Assembly (NCBI GenBank): GCA_009733575.1
Contig: ML769655.1
Span: 28,147 to 92,146 of the forward strand
Direction of reading: 5' to 3'
DNA length: 64,000 nt
DNA from: Gymnopus androsaceus JB14
Taxonomy: Eukaryota; Basidiomycota; Agaricomycetes; Agaricales; Omphalotaceae
Below, one piece after another: positions 10,706 through 21,580 of the stretch. The number at the start of each line of letters is the position of its first letter. The stretch's first letter is position 1. The position numbers and the translations under genes were made by a program. Below the pieces are notes generated by a model. The model saw only the letters and a list, made by a program, of their open reading frames with translations. It was not told the origin of the DNA and made no database searches.

Positions 10706-11815
10706 ATGGCTACCGTCAGGATTCCTTCTGCGTTTCTTCAGCTTGCACGCGAGCTTAGAGACATGATCTACCATGATGCTTGGAATTTCACCACTGTTAT
10801 TGGAACACCTCCCGAGTCTATCCCTCCACATCATCTCACAAACTTGAACCTGGCAGAGAAACACTGGCTCCTGGTGGAGTGGCAGCCCCCGCCTAATCGA
10901 GGCACCTGCTTTGGCCTTATGTATTCTTGTCGACAGGTTTATACTGAGATGCTTGAGTCCATTGAAAGACACGATGGTATCTCTTTTGAGCTCGATCTTA
11001 TCGCTCTCAAGAAATCATCAGCGCATGAACATGACGGTCGGATGTTTAAGTCTCCCGAGGAGGTGACTTGGATATGGGCGGAATGGACGATGCTTCCTAG
11101 CACTTGTTATATTCCAAAAGTTCAGCCAATGACTCCGAGTCGACTGCAAATTCCCTTAGGCCCCCCCTTCTCCATCGGGCCAACGTGCAAGAACCTGCAC
11201 ATCTCTTTTAGGATTCAGTCCGAGACGAGCTTTGACTGGTGGAACTTTCAATTTGATGAACGCCCTGCTGCGCTCCCGCGATATCTGTTAAGCCTGGTTG
11301 CAAACTTTCTGCTGCATGGACCATTGAGCCTGCACAGAGCTGAGCCGAGTTTGAGCGGAGGAAGTAGCAGCACATGGAACATAGACACTTTGTCTATAGA
11401 GATCATTGGCGGCCGCAGGACATATACCAATCCCTATGATGACCAAATGCATACAGTGCCCAGTTGGGTGGTGGATGATACAGAACAAGCACTGGAGACA
11501 TATGTGATGGCAATGCTATATTCGAGCGGAGCTTTGTCTGGTCTCGTTAGAGCAGTTCGACTCCTCACAGATGGTGAGGTTAAGCACGAATGTGTAGTTG
11601 ACCCATTTGAACCAGCAGAAAAAGAGTTCTTGGCCGCTTTAGGTGTAGGAGAAAGCTTGCAGTATGTGCTCATCTTGCAAATTCATTTCACATTGACGAC
11701 CATCTGTTGCAGAGCGAACTCGAGGGCGACAGCTTATCTTGGATCTCGCTTTAAGGCCAAATATGGGTCTTTCGATGAGTATATGGAGGAACTCCGGAGT
11801 ACCGTGACCTATTAG
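10706..11815 (+). CDS. F-box-like protein (LPxELR-type head), intact copy
   Basis: 369 codons without an intron. The head, FLQLARELRDMIYHDAW, fits the F-box-like 'LPxELRxxIY' start common in fungal orphan proteins, followed by the widespread CRQVYTEMLESIE block. The rest (WIWAEW, CKNLHISFRI, ALSGLVRAVRLLTDGEVKHE, YGSFDEYMEELRS) belongs to no domain I can name. The chosen ATG at 10706 sits shortly after a TATATAAATG-like stretch at about 10640. Neighbours are other F-box-like genes and a tandem truncated copy at 12947-13937. Role as an SCF substrate adaptor is an inference only. Confidence 0.75.
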   Translation: MATVRIPSAFLQLARELRDMIYHDAWNFTTVIGTPPESIPPHHLTNLNLAEKHWLLVEWQPPPNRGTCFGLMYSCRQVYTEMLESIERHDGISFELDLIALKKSSAHEHDGRMFKSPEEVTWIWAEWTMLPSTCYIPKVQPMTPSRLQIPLGPPFSIGPTCKNLHISFRIQSETSFDWWNFQFDERPAALPRYLLSLVANFLLHGPLSLHRAEPSLSGGSSSTWNIDTLSIEIIGGRRTYTNPYDDQMHTVPSWVVDDTEQALETYVMAMLYSSGALSGLVRAVRLLTDGEVKHECVVDPFEPAEKEFLAALGVGESLQYVLILQIHFTLTTICCRANSRATAYLGSRFKAKYGSFDEYMEELRSTVTY

Positions 11816-12339
11816 ATCACGGGAGATACTATGGTACACAGCGGATAAAATGCTCGATAAAGCCAGTTTTTGTAATCGGGCAGCTTTTGCGATTATTTCA
11901 CAACATCTTTACCTTCTATTCGTCAGTACCAGATACTTTCAAGTTGTAGAAGGTTTACTTGAGACAAATGAGTACAATAAAAGAAACATTCAGAGCGGAG
12001 AGAGTTGCATACAGCCATCAAAATCAGCAAAACCTGTATTTTTGCTGGAGGTCTCCAGAGATCTCTGGAGCGCTGTCAAAAAAACTGTCAATTTTCTCCA
12101 GAGATCTCCAGAGGTCTCTGGAATAGGGTACCTTGCTCCAGAGATGTCCCAAATGAATGGGTTTTCTCCAGCGAAAATACAGGTTTTGCTGATGAAATAT
12201 TCAGGAACACAAGAAAATGAATTACAAAAGTGTGGGCAAAGCTACACACCCAAGCGAATATCATAAGAGGTCACATCTAAAATTTCTTAAGGGAAATAAG
12301 ATACACGTATGACAGTGTCTTTCCTTATTAAGATGAAAA
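10814..12339. repeat. Tandem duplication, left unit
   Basis: Nearly identical to 12947-14238, beginning at GAGTCTATCCCTCC in both units and running through the gene and its 3' flank. The right edge of similarity, after TTCCTTATTAAGAT, coincides with the start of a miniature element at 12340 in this unit. This unit also carries the insertion at 12023-12194, which the other unit lacks. Confidence 0.85.
12023..12194. mobile_element. Palindromic miniature element, ATCAGCAAAACCTG family, copy 1
   Basis: About 172 bp. The two ends are inverted copies of about 28 bp, beginning ATCAGCAAAACCTGTATTTT, with one mismatch. The interior is rich in CTCCAGAGATC palindromes. The tandem unit at about 14130 gives the empty site (CAGCCATCAAATATTCAGG), showing a clean insertion with at most a 3-bp target duplication (AAA). 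No coding capacity. Confidence 0.85.
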
Positions 12340-12470
12340 CATCAGCAAAACCTGGGAGATGGTCATAGGAGCCATAGCAAGCCATAGCGGGTTATAGCAG
12401 CCATATTCCTGCACAGAACTATGAACTGCTATGGGTTCCTATGGCTTGCTATGAGTTTCTACAGGATCAC
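12340..12470. mobile_element. Related miniature element, imperfect, copy 2
   Basis: Starts CATCAGCAAAACCTGG. Its arms contain CATAGCAAGCCATAG on both sides in inverted order, with the right arm diverged near 12420-12470. It is an older or differently filled member of the same family. Confidence 0.5.
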
Positions 12471-12946
12471 AAAGCTGTCAACCCATTTCGGCATCAGTGT
12501 CGCTGCCAGCTGTCAGTTTCTCCCGCCAACACTATATAATGCATTGTCATAACTGGGACTTCGACGAGCTCTGTTTCTTTCCCCCCAAGTCAATCCTGAG
12601 CCACTTTGGTTCGGACTATGGTATGTAGTTGCATTCAAGCAATGTCTCGTTACCACCTATGATATAGTATACTAGTTTATTACAGATATGTAGTTATATT
12701 AGTAGTTCTACTAGTTTCGCTCTTCCTACTATGACTACAGCAATATAATATGATGATTATTTTCATCCATTTTTCGTCTTGCTAAGTGCAATGAAGCAAT
12801 TCAAAAGATTAATCGAATTTAATCCTTGATTACTGGAGTCTAATCATCCGTAAGTCCCAGCTTTCACACTGCAGCAGCAGTAGCGGCACGCTAACCTGTC
12901 ATCCCCACCTAAAGGTCCAAGTGGGATGAGCAACTATACCTCGGGT
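12471..12946. other. Intergenic
   Basis: No gene seen. CACTATATAATGC at about 12528, followed by a CT-rich stretch and an ATG near 12618, looks like an orphan promoter. Confidence 0.3.
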
Positions 12947-13937
12947 GAGTCTATCCCTCCACATCATCTCACAAACTTGAACCTGGCAGAGAAACACCAG
13001 CTCCTGGTGGAGTGGCAGCCCCGCCTAATCGAGGCACCTGCTTTGGCTTATGTATTCTTGTCGACAGGTTTATACTGAGATGCTTGAGTCCATTGAAAGA
13101 CACGATGGTATCTCTTTTGAGCTTGATCTTATCGCTTCCAAGAAATCATCAGCGGATGAACATGACGGTTGGAAGGTTAAGTATCCCGAGGAGGTGACTT
13201 GGATATGGGCGGAATGGATGATGCTTCCTAGCACTTGTTATATTCCAAAAGTTCAGCCAATGACTCGACTGCAAATTCCCTTAGGCCCCCCTTCTCCACC
13301 GGGCCAACGTGCAAGAACCTGCACATCTCTTTAGGATCAGTCTGAGACGAGCTTTGACTCGTGGAACATTCAATCTGATGAATGCCCTGCTGCGCTCCCG
13401 CAATATCTGTTAAGCCTGGTTGCAAACTTTCTGCTGCATGGACCATTGAGCCTGCACAGAGCTCAGCCGAGTTTGAGCAGAGGAAGTAGCAGCACATGGA
13501 ACATAGACACTTTGTCTATAGAGATCATTGGCGGCGGCAGGACATATACCAATCCCTATGATGGCCAAATGCATACAGTGCCCAATTGGGTGGTGGATGA
13601 TACAGAACAAGCACTGGAGACACATGTGATAGCAATGCTATATTCAAGTGGAGCTTTGTCTGGTCTCGTTAGAGCAGTTCGACTCCTCACAGATGGTGAG
13701 GTTAAGCACGAATGTGTAGTTGACCCATTTGAACCAGCAGACGAAGAGTTCTTGGCCGCTTTAGGTGTAGGAGAAAGCTTGCAGTATGTGCTCATCTTGC
13801 AAATTCATTTCACATTGACAACCATCTGTTGCAGAGCAAACTCGAGGGCGACAGCTTATCTTGGATCTCACTTTAAGGCCAAATATGGGTCTTTCGATGA
13901 TTATATGGAGGAACTCCGGAGTACCGTGACCTATTAG
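12947..13937 (+). pseudogene. F-box-like gene, tandem copy, truncated and frameshifted
   Basis: Second unit of the tandem duplication. It lacks the first about 36 codons (the F-box-like head) and has several single-base losses: near 13020 (a run of C shortened), near 13047, near 13270-13290 and near 13335. The 163-codon tail from 13446 to 13937 is still open and close to the intact copy. No start codon or promoter remains at the left edge. Confidence 0.85.
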
Positions 13938-14240
13938 ATCACGGGAGATACTATGGTACACAGGATAAAATTCTCGATAAAGCCAGTTTTTGTAATCGGG
14001 CAGCTTTTGCGATTATTTCACAACATCTTTACCTTCTATTCGTCAGTGCCAGATACTTTGTAGAAGGTTTACTTGAGACAAATGAGTACAATAAAAGAAA
14101 CATTGAGCGGAGAGAGTTGCATACAGCCATCAAATATTCAGGAACACAAGAACATGAGTGAATATCATAAGAGGTCAGATCTAAGAAATAAGATACGTAT
14201 GACAGTGTCTGACACTTAATCATTTCCTTATTAAGATAAA
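13938..14240. other. 3' flank of the tandem copy; empty insertion site
   Basis: Matches 11816-12339 without the 172-bp element. It gives the pre-insertion sequence for copy 1 of the ATCAGCAAAACCTG family. Confidence 0.7.
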
Positions 14241-14400
14241 ATGTCACGTGCGTGGGGCGGTTGGACGCCAACTCACTCCCTGCTGCAGAGACGTGATGTG
14301 TTTCTCGACAGGGCGCCTTTGATCGACTGTCATCAAGGTGTCAATACCAAAGCTACTGGCTCGAGTCTAGACCCTCCTCTGTTCTCAAATCCTATGCTTG

Positions 14401-15035
14401 TGAACGCCGATATCATCTACCTTATTAGCAGAGAACTTGACCCAGCTAAAGTCGAACGACACGACCGCGCGTTATATGATGCTAGAACCGCGCGGATAAC
14501 CTTGTTGTCGCTCGGTCTCACCAACAAGATTTGCCTGGAACCAGCTCTTGACGTTCTCTGGAAAGAGATTCACATCATGCACGCGATGCAAGTTTTTGAG
14601 TATACATTTCCTATGTGTTGTCGGATGAACGGATTGAGAGTTTCACGTTAGCCTGGCCCAACCTGAAGAGACTGGTCATCACGACCGTCACGGGCTGGCC
14701 ACACCGTGACATACCCACTATCAACTCTCTCTCTCACTTTGCCCAAAACTGCCGAAAATTGGAATATTTGGCTGTCCCTGTCCAAGTTCATTCACCGCTT
14801 CCTGATATTCTTCCAGATCTGACATTTTTCGCACACCCACTGCATATTTTCAAGTGCACGTTGCCTGGAGATTTAATAGATCTCAATGGTGTCGCTGTAC
14901 GCCTGGATCGCATCTTTCCTTCACTCACTCATGTTTTCGGGGAAATTTAGAGCTTTTGCATGGGAGGAAGTGACTCGCATAATCAGGGAGAGCTACAGGT
15001 TGTCGCACAGAACAGCAAGCTCCCGCCAGAAGTTG
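14401..15035 (+). pseudogene. F-box/LRR-like copy B, internal deletion, ends in a gap
   Basis: Begins with the same head as copy A (NADIIYLISRELDPAKVERH, then SLGLTNKICLEPALDVLWKE) and jumps directly to MQVFEYTFP, which in copy A lies about 1 kb further on. The middle of the gene, including the intron, is missing. A one-base loss at about 14615 shifts the frame, after which DERIESFTLAWPNLKRLVIT reads on to 14950. An open frame upstream from 14241 adds about 50 codons of unrelated sequence. The right end runs into the N gap. Confidence 0.8.
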
Positions 15036-15480
15036 NNNNNNNNNNNNNNNNNNNNNNNNNNNNNNNNNNNNNNNNNNNNNNNNNNNNNNNNNNNNNNNNN
15101 NNNNNNNNNNNNNNNNNNNNNNNNNNNNNNNNNNNNNNNNNNNNNNNNNNNNNNNNNNNNNNNNNNNNNNNNNNNNNNNNNNNNNNNNNNNNNNNNNNNN
15201 NNNNNNNNNNNNNNNNNNNNNNNNNNNNNNNNNNNNNNNNNNNNNNNNNNNNNNNNNNNNNNNNNNNNNNNNNNNNNNNNNNNNNNNNNNNNNNNNNNNN
15301 NNNNNNNNNNNNNNNNNNNNNNNNNNNNNNNNNNNNNNNNNNNNNNNNNNNNNNNNNNNNNNNNNNNNNNNNNNNNNNNNNNNNNNNNNNNNNNNNNNNN
15401 NNNNNNNNNNNNNNNNNNNNNNNNNNNNNNNNNNNNNNNNNNNNNNNNNNNNNNNNNNNNNNNNNNNNNNNNNNNNNNNN
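15036..15480. other. Assembly gap (N)
   Basis: 445 undetermined bases between two related F-box-like pseudogenes, probably a collapsed duplication. Confidence 0.99.
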
Positions 15481-16080
15481 TCATAGCATGGACGCTCTTC
15501 GTTACTTTCTACAGAGGACGAAAGACCTGGGAAAGAGAGCAAGGGTTGTTGATTTCTCTCGACGGACGTGCCAGTAACTGACGTCCATTCAGGTATTGGA
15601 GAGTATGAGAAATCTTCTTAGTAAACCCAGGGAGACAATCAAAAGGTTCTTGCCAATAGTACTCCGCGCTCCGTCTAACTGACTGAACTGCAGGTTATTA
15701 GTGAAAGCCGGATACGTTGGAACAGGATGCTCTACTACACATCTCGTGTTCGAGTCTTGTCGTTGGATCGGCCAGACCACGTCGGCGCCTCAATATACGC
15801 CAGAATTGGGAAGCTCTTACAATGTTATTCTTCCCTAACCTTCGTAAACTCTGTGCATCACAAACTGCTTATATCCTCTGGAAGCCTTTCCTTCTTCCTA
15901 TCAGACTCTCTGCTTTCCGTGGAATTTCCGAGCTTTTATGGCGAGGATGCGCCGGACTTGGGACCGTCGTTGTCCAGCGTAGCCCGAAGGTCCCACATTG
16001 GGAAGAGGGGGATTTAATCTCTCCTTTCCTTTTTTTTTTTTTTTTTTTTTTAAATGGTCTCGCAGGAGGGATGAGCCTCC
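15481..16080 (+). pseudogene. F-box/LRR-like copy C, internal deletion at a poly-T run
   Basis: Enters from the gap in the first exon (SMDALRYFLQRTKDLGK), keeps the intron at about 15593-15693, and reads SRIRWNRMLYYTSRVRVLSL in the second exon. At about 16020 it breaks into a run of about 24 T (16027-16050) and then resumes with the last codons and 3' flank of the family (CAGGAGGGATGAG). About 1 kb present in copy A is missing between these points. Not functional. Confidence 0.8.
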
Positions 16081-16373
16081 TAGGTGCATTGTTCACTCAC
16101 CATTTTATGGTTATAATTATGTATATTGCTGTTAGCTTGGTGACCAATCCCCTCTAAGAGGTCGGTGAAGAGTGAAAACATCATTCCTTACTTTCGCCAA
16201 CCTTTTACAATGAACTTGCTTTATTATATTGTTTTATAGCGCTGTTGATATTATGATAGGCTAGGTTTTGATGAATTCAATGAATCATGATACTAGAACC
16301 ACGGCGGTTGGAACAACCACTGAGCACAGCGCGATACACCAAGCACCAGAAGTGAGTCCCCCGGAACCATGTC
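16081..16373. other. Short intergenic
   Basis: 3' flank shared with copy A (GGTTATAATTATG). Nothing else seen. Confidence 0.4.
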
Positions 16374-18894
16374 TCAGTGTATTGAAGGTGAGTACCTCCG
16401 AACTAAAGTATCCAAGCACCCACACCAAATTCGAGCGTTCATACTCTCCTCATCCACTCCTCTAGATCTTACGCCTTCACTCCCAGAAACAATAAACCCC
16501 CTCTTCGCTATTTCCACCGCCTCCTCCAGCTCCCTCATATCCGCAGCCGACCACCGCTCACTCTCCGCTAACTGATCAGTAGGTGCACCCCTCCTGATAG
16601 CCTGCTCAAACGCCGTCTTCCTCTTATTCAGATCCGCCATTCGTCGTGGATCAGAGTGGCCTGTGAAGATAAGGAGGGCAGTTCGAGGAGGGAGGGAGGA
16701 GTGGATGGTTTGAAGATGGTTGGAGGTTGCAAGTAGTGCGGAGGATAGGGTTTCTGGAGTGGGTGACGAGGGACGAGGTACTGGAGCAGAAGAGGCGGGA
16801 AGAGGCGTTGTTGTTGGGTCTGACGGGTTAGCGCGGGGAACAATCCCTAAACAAAAAGAATGATTAGAAAACCCAAGACAGCGAGGAGCGCGAAGAAAAA
16901 AACACAGCACTCACATCCCTTAACACTCGCAAGTCCCATCAACCTCGCAAACACAAAGTCATGCGATTCCACTACATCAAGAAAATTCTTTACAACCTCG
17001 CTGTCGTCCTTGCAGCCCAAACTCGTATTCGCCTTGCTCCCATGCATCGTTCCCGGATTTCCATGATCTACCACAGCAGTTCGTATCTTTTCACCACCAG
17101 TACCTGCGTTAACCGTACCGGAAGATGATCTCTTCCCGGCCCTCCCCATCCTTTCAAACAATCCTTCCATATCCGCCTTGAACTCCCCAAAGTCCCGCCC
17201 ACCCTTGACTTTTTTCCGCACGAGGTCCATCGCTGCGCGCGCATCTTCTTCTGGGTCGTGCCCACCCTCCCCACGAACTTGGATCTCCCGCCCGCACCAT
17301 TTTTTCGTCAACCAGGCTAGGCCGGGTTTGAGTGGACGTCCACGGGGGTGAGAGTAGATTAAGGCGGTATCTACGCAGAGAGGATGTGCGATTTTTAGGG
17401 CTTTGAGGTCGGATTCGAGCGAGTGTCCAATGAGAATTGGGGTGAGGGGGGTCATTTGGGTCGCAGAGGAGGGAGAAGATTTCGTCGTAGAGAACGGGTT
17501 GGGTTTTGGCGGAGCTGGTAATACGGGACTAAGTAAGCGGAGAACGTCTGTTTGAGCTTCAGTGAAGGTAGTCGTGGCGGTAGCAAGCGCTTCGGCTGTG
17601 ATACCTGACCATCTGCAAAATAGTGTATAAGTCATGAGATGAGATACGAGAAGAAAATACTGAAGGCTCACCGTGTAAGATAGTCTATTACGGGTTTACC
17701 TGGCTTCACTAGGCGGTCATAGACGACACCTTGAGTATCGTAGTCGATCATGCAGACCCTCGTGAGCTCTTTGCCGTCCTCGGTCATACACTAGAACCAA
17801 GCAGATTAGCGATATTACAGACCAAAAAAAAGAAAAACTCACCATTTCACAATCAATCCCATAGACCTTCCTCCGAGGTTTCGGTTTTCCTTCTTGATCG
17901 ATAGACTTGGGTTCGGCGGGCGTCTCGACCCAGTCAGGGGGTTTTTCGTTGTCAATATCGGCTAGGTAAGATGGTATTGGGTAGTCATTTTCGATCATCT
18001 GCTCAACTGAGAGAACATAGTCTGAAGGGCCTGATGATCCAGGTTCTGCTGAATACGAGGTGGGATATCCGGTCAGCGAGTTCTAAAGAAAAGATAAACA
18101 ATGAACGGACAAATTTTTTCCTTTTCCCTAGCCTCCATCCGCCTCTTTTTCTCTGCACCGCTAATCGGAAGACTAAAAAATGTACTGAGAACGCTATGCA
18201 TTCTGGTCTGATCACCGGGTGCGCGCGTTGGGCAAGCATGGCTGAACGTCGACGCAATAAACGGTACGATTGTGGGGGGATTTGGGTTTGAAGGATCGGA
18301 ACGGGGAGGAAGAGGAATGGATATTGGCAAATTTGGATTCTTTAGCGCGCTTGTTGGTGGCGGCGGAATACCGAGAACGTCTGGCGTCAGCCCTGGGACC
18401 AGGATCACGACAACTTTAGGTATGAGATTCGTATTCTGGCAGTAATTATTAGTAAAATTGTGAGACTAGAATGCAATTTCATACCTCTAGACGAAGCCAA
18501 TTGGGAGGAGGTGCATCAGCGATGATATGCAAAGCCAGATCTCGGATATCCTAACGAGAATTATTAGAATAAGCGAATAAAGAACGAGTTTATACCAACC
18601 TCAATGCCAATAGCCCTTTGTCTCTGCAATATGTCGCCATTCGAGTACATGAATTTTGGCTGCGTCGACTAGAAGGTCATTAGATTTTGTAGTTCCCCTT
18701 CAATATACACATACATCGAGCTTCAGTTCTGCCTTTTTGGCCTTTTTGTTCTTGCGCTTTTCGACTTTGGTCCATCCCTCTGGTTCGTTTGTTGGTATTG
18801 TTACTTCATTTTCACTACTATCAGGACTGAGCTTGACCTTCTTGCTTATTGGAGCCGTCGGAGACGACGACGAAGAAGTCGTAGATCGCTTCAT
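16374..18894 (-). CDS. REX1: REX1-type 3'-5' RNA exonuclease (DEDDh family)
   Basis: Multi-exon gene reading from ATG at 18894 to the stop at 16374; at least eight exons with GT-AG borders. Order: a Ser-rich, lysine-rich head (GWTKVEKRKNKKAKKAEL); FMYSNGDILQRQRAIGIE; DIRDLALHIIADAPPPNWLR; VVVILVPGLTPDVLGI; then the exonuclease core. Core motifs: Exo I VYGIDCEM just before the intron at about 17843, CMTEDGKELTRVCMIDYD, Exo II LIGHSLESDLKALKIAHP, and Exo III GGHDPEEDARAAMDLV, so the acidic residues and the late His are all present. The head and VPGL block match Rex1/REXO1, which trims 3' ends of 5S rRNA, tRNA and other precursors in the nucleus. The C-terminal tail, with a helical KRKTAFEQAIRRG block, extends beyond the core. 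All joints look in frame. It looks functional. Confidence 0.88.
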
Positions 18895-18971
18895 TGAATG
18901 GACGTCGCGGTGAAAAAGAGAAGTCCCGATTCGGATGATCGGGCGCCAATTAATACTACTTGCTCCTTACC

Positions 18972-20496
18972 ATGTCACTACCTGAAGAGCTTCTTCATAC
19001 CATAGTGGAACTCATAGCATCTGATACAATATTCATCGAACGCCAATCGCCTACTCTTCGCTCGAAATATGCGACCATAAACCTTCGCCCTCTGTCTATG
19101 GCTACTCGCCAATTGAGGCGATTATGCTTGCCATTTCTCTTTGCATATGTCAAAGTGAAAGATGTGACAAGGCTAACAGATCAGTGTGCTGCCGGTAGTG
19201 ATGCATTCTCAGCGTCCATTAGGTACGCTGAATTCCTGCAGAGCAGAGTATTCGCTGATTGTTTAAGTAGGACACTGGATTTCGGTTCCGTCTCAATGAA
19301 TATAATGGAAGTCCTACATCTTTTCGACCGCTTTACCAATCTGTCGCAGATTAATTTGGATTTCCTCTTCCCTGCCATCCCTATTCTCACTGCCATTCGC
19401 AATTATCCCGCCGTAACCGTTAACCTAGGATCGACGGCACGAGTGGCACTTACCGGCATAAATCTACTCAATTCGCTAAAATCATCGAACTTGGACCTAT
19501 CACAAATAATCCTTGAAGAAAGAACAATCTTCGGTGAAACCTGCATAGCTTATCTCGAAAAGCACCTTGCCTACAGAATGCGGGTGAGGTGTCTTACGTA
19601 CCGAACTTCGGACCCGCATGATAATTTCGGAAACTGCAGATTCCCTGGCCTTTCCGAACTCAAATTGAGGATGAGAATCCCTCCTACCACCCTACCGTGG
19701 ATCTCCGAGCTTACACGCGGACATCCATTGTTGAAAAAAATCAGCTTTACCGGTTCTTACCTTCCAGTTAATTTCAAATGCAATCCAACAGTTCCTTTCA
19801 TCCAGACATTCGTTGATGAGGTCTATAGAGAAAAGCTGGATCAGACTATGAGCATTGAAGGGTTTGCTGTTACCCGATTCCAAAGCATTGCAAGTTCAGC
19901 TCCTTTCCTAGGAACTTCTTGCAACCCATGGCGTGTAACCGGGCTGCATTTATCGATCTACGCGTGGTGGTCGTCGGCGCGACTTCTAGTCCTCGCGCAT
20001 TCTATGTTCCCCCAAATCTCCGTGTTGACATTAAATATTAAAGTCGAAGAGAACAGTACTTCTTTTCCAGGTGTACGTCTTTCTATTCTCAACTTTCCAC
20101 TCATTAACTCGGGTCCAGGAAGAACTCATTAGTTCACTCTGTTGCTTTTCGTCACTCCAAGTGCTCAACCTGGTTGGTCCCTATCGTCTTCATGATTTTG
20201 GAAATCAGGCGACGCCTAGCCCTATCGATATGGAAGCTGCTATCATCCAGTATACATCTTCGATTGCGCAGCGGATACCTACTATCGAGGCGTTTTTCAT
20301 CGATTTAGTTTATGATAATTTTGACGAGGAGGAGAATTGGAAGCTTCGTGGTTGGCTTAGTGTGCAGACTTCTTGGGGTATTGAAGGATCCCACACGGTT
20401 GGACCCCTCGATTATACACCCATGTCTGAACCGCCTAGATCCCCTCCAGAAAACCATGAATTTTCGAGATACTCATCTGTTTCCTACTATATTTAA
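18972..20496 (+). CDS. F-box-like protein, family 2, copy 1
   Basis: Two exons: 18972-20072 and 20119-20496, with donor GTACGT and acceptor CCAG. The start is the ATG at 18972, giving MSLPEELLHTIVELIASDTI, an F-box-like head, then LRRLCLPFLFAYVKVKD. The middle has irregular leucine-rich blocks (FPGLSELKLRMRIPPTTLPW, HPLLKKISF). The last exon has EELISSLCCFSSLQVLNLVG and IIQYTSSIAQRIPTIEAFF. About 490 residues. Two further copies are in this window (21581 and 39960), and the first two each stand beside a DUF1349 gene. SCF adaptor role inferred only. Confidence 0.78.
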
Positions 20497-20844
20497 CATT
20501 TCAATGAAGCAAGCGGTTTTAGCGTACCCGATTTCCGATGTTCAAAGACACGAACAAAACCATACTAGTGTGCTGAGCACTGTCATCCTTTTCGTTGGCT
20601 CGCAATTCACCCACTGCCGTTACGCTTATAAGTCTAGAGAACCAGACTCGCCAACGATTCCTCGAAAAGAATTGATCAATAATCATTTGTATGTTGGTAC
20701 TAGTACATAATTCCAAACCGAATAATCTGCAATAATATCTTAGTCAACTTGTCAGGAGATGAATATCCAGCGATAGAATCCACGCTCGTACTCCGTTGGG
20801 TAACTCCAGAAAGTAGAAGGAACTTTGCGCTTACCGAAAGCCTC
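20497..20844. other. Intergenic between two converging genes
   Basis: Contains ATTCCAAACCGAATA at about 20710, the end of the dispersed repeat also found at 23640 and 34600. No gene seen. Confidence 0.4.
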
Positions 20845-21503
20845 CTAGGTATTGACATTAACAACCACACCATCGAAATTGACCGTCAGATTCTTTTGGC
20901 CTTCAACATCCTCCTCTTTTGCAGGTCTCGCTGCCATAGCACTAACAGCTACTTCCCATCCCTCTTCCTCTGCAAAGAACCATGTCACTTCCCTCAACGG
21001 TTGCCTGCTCGACACTTCTCCGTCATCTCCGAGAACAAGCTCATACACCCACAAACTGCTGCCCAGCTCATCAGCTTCGCGACGAACTTCAATAGTTGTC
21101 TTGGGGTTTGTAGACACAGGCGGAGCGATGCTCCAGTCTGAATAGGTGAGGGTAGATACTGTGCTAAGGTACGGCTTGCCCTGGTAGAATTCGATACCAG
21201 TCTTGAGCCACCTGTCAGTAGAACCTGAGCGAGTCAAGTGTAGCAGGAGCCCGCCCTGATCGTAGCGTGTCGTCCAAGGACCGCTGAATGTAAGTTGCAC
21301 GCCTTGGAAGGATTTCAGCGCGATCGGCTTAGGTAGAAGGGCATGAGTGGGTGCATTGAAGCTGTAAAATAAAATAAGGATCGGTGATTCGTGCTGATAT
21401 CAAAATTCGATCAAACGCGAGATAATGCAGACCTATTAGTTTTGGGAGGCTTGCGCCATATATCCGTTGAAGGATGGGCTGTGACCGTGAAGGCAGATTC
21501 CAT
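20845..21503 (-). CDS. DUF1349 protein (jelly-roll, YesU-like), copy 1
   Basis: Two exons: ATG at 21503 (MESAFTVTAHPSTDIWRKPP) and, after an intron of about 75 nt (about 21362-21435), the main exon to the stop at 20845. It reads GPWTTRYDQGGLLLHL, WLKTGIEFYQG, LSTVSTLTYSDWS, TIEVRREADELGSSLWV and REVTWFFAEEEGWEVAVSAM. These blocks are the core of DUF1349, a concanavalin-like beta-sandwich family thought to bind sugars. About 220 residues, the family's usual length. No signal peptide. It lies tail to tail with the F-box-like gene to its left and head to head with that at 21581 (about 77 bp apart), so those two may share a promoter. Confidence 0.82.
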
Positions 21504-21580
21504 GATGGTCGTAAACGTTAACGATCGTGACGGGCGCTCATTATTTGGCGCGCATTATTAGTTACCATACTCCTACCACC
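21504..21580. promoter_or_regulatory. Short divergent promoter between DUF1349 and F-box-like genes
   Basis: Only 77 bp separate the two start codons. It holds ACGGGCGCTCATTATTTGGC, which recurs in related form at about 39876 upstream of the third F-box-like copy, so it probably carries the basal signals. Confidence 0.45.
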
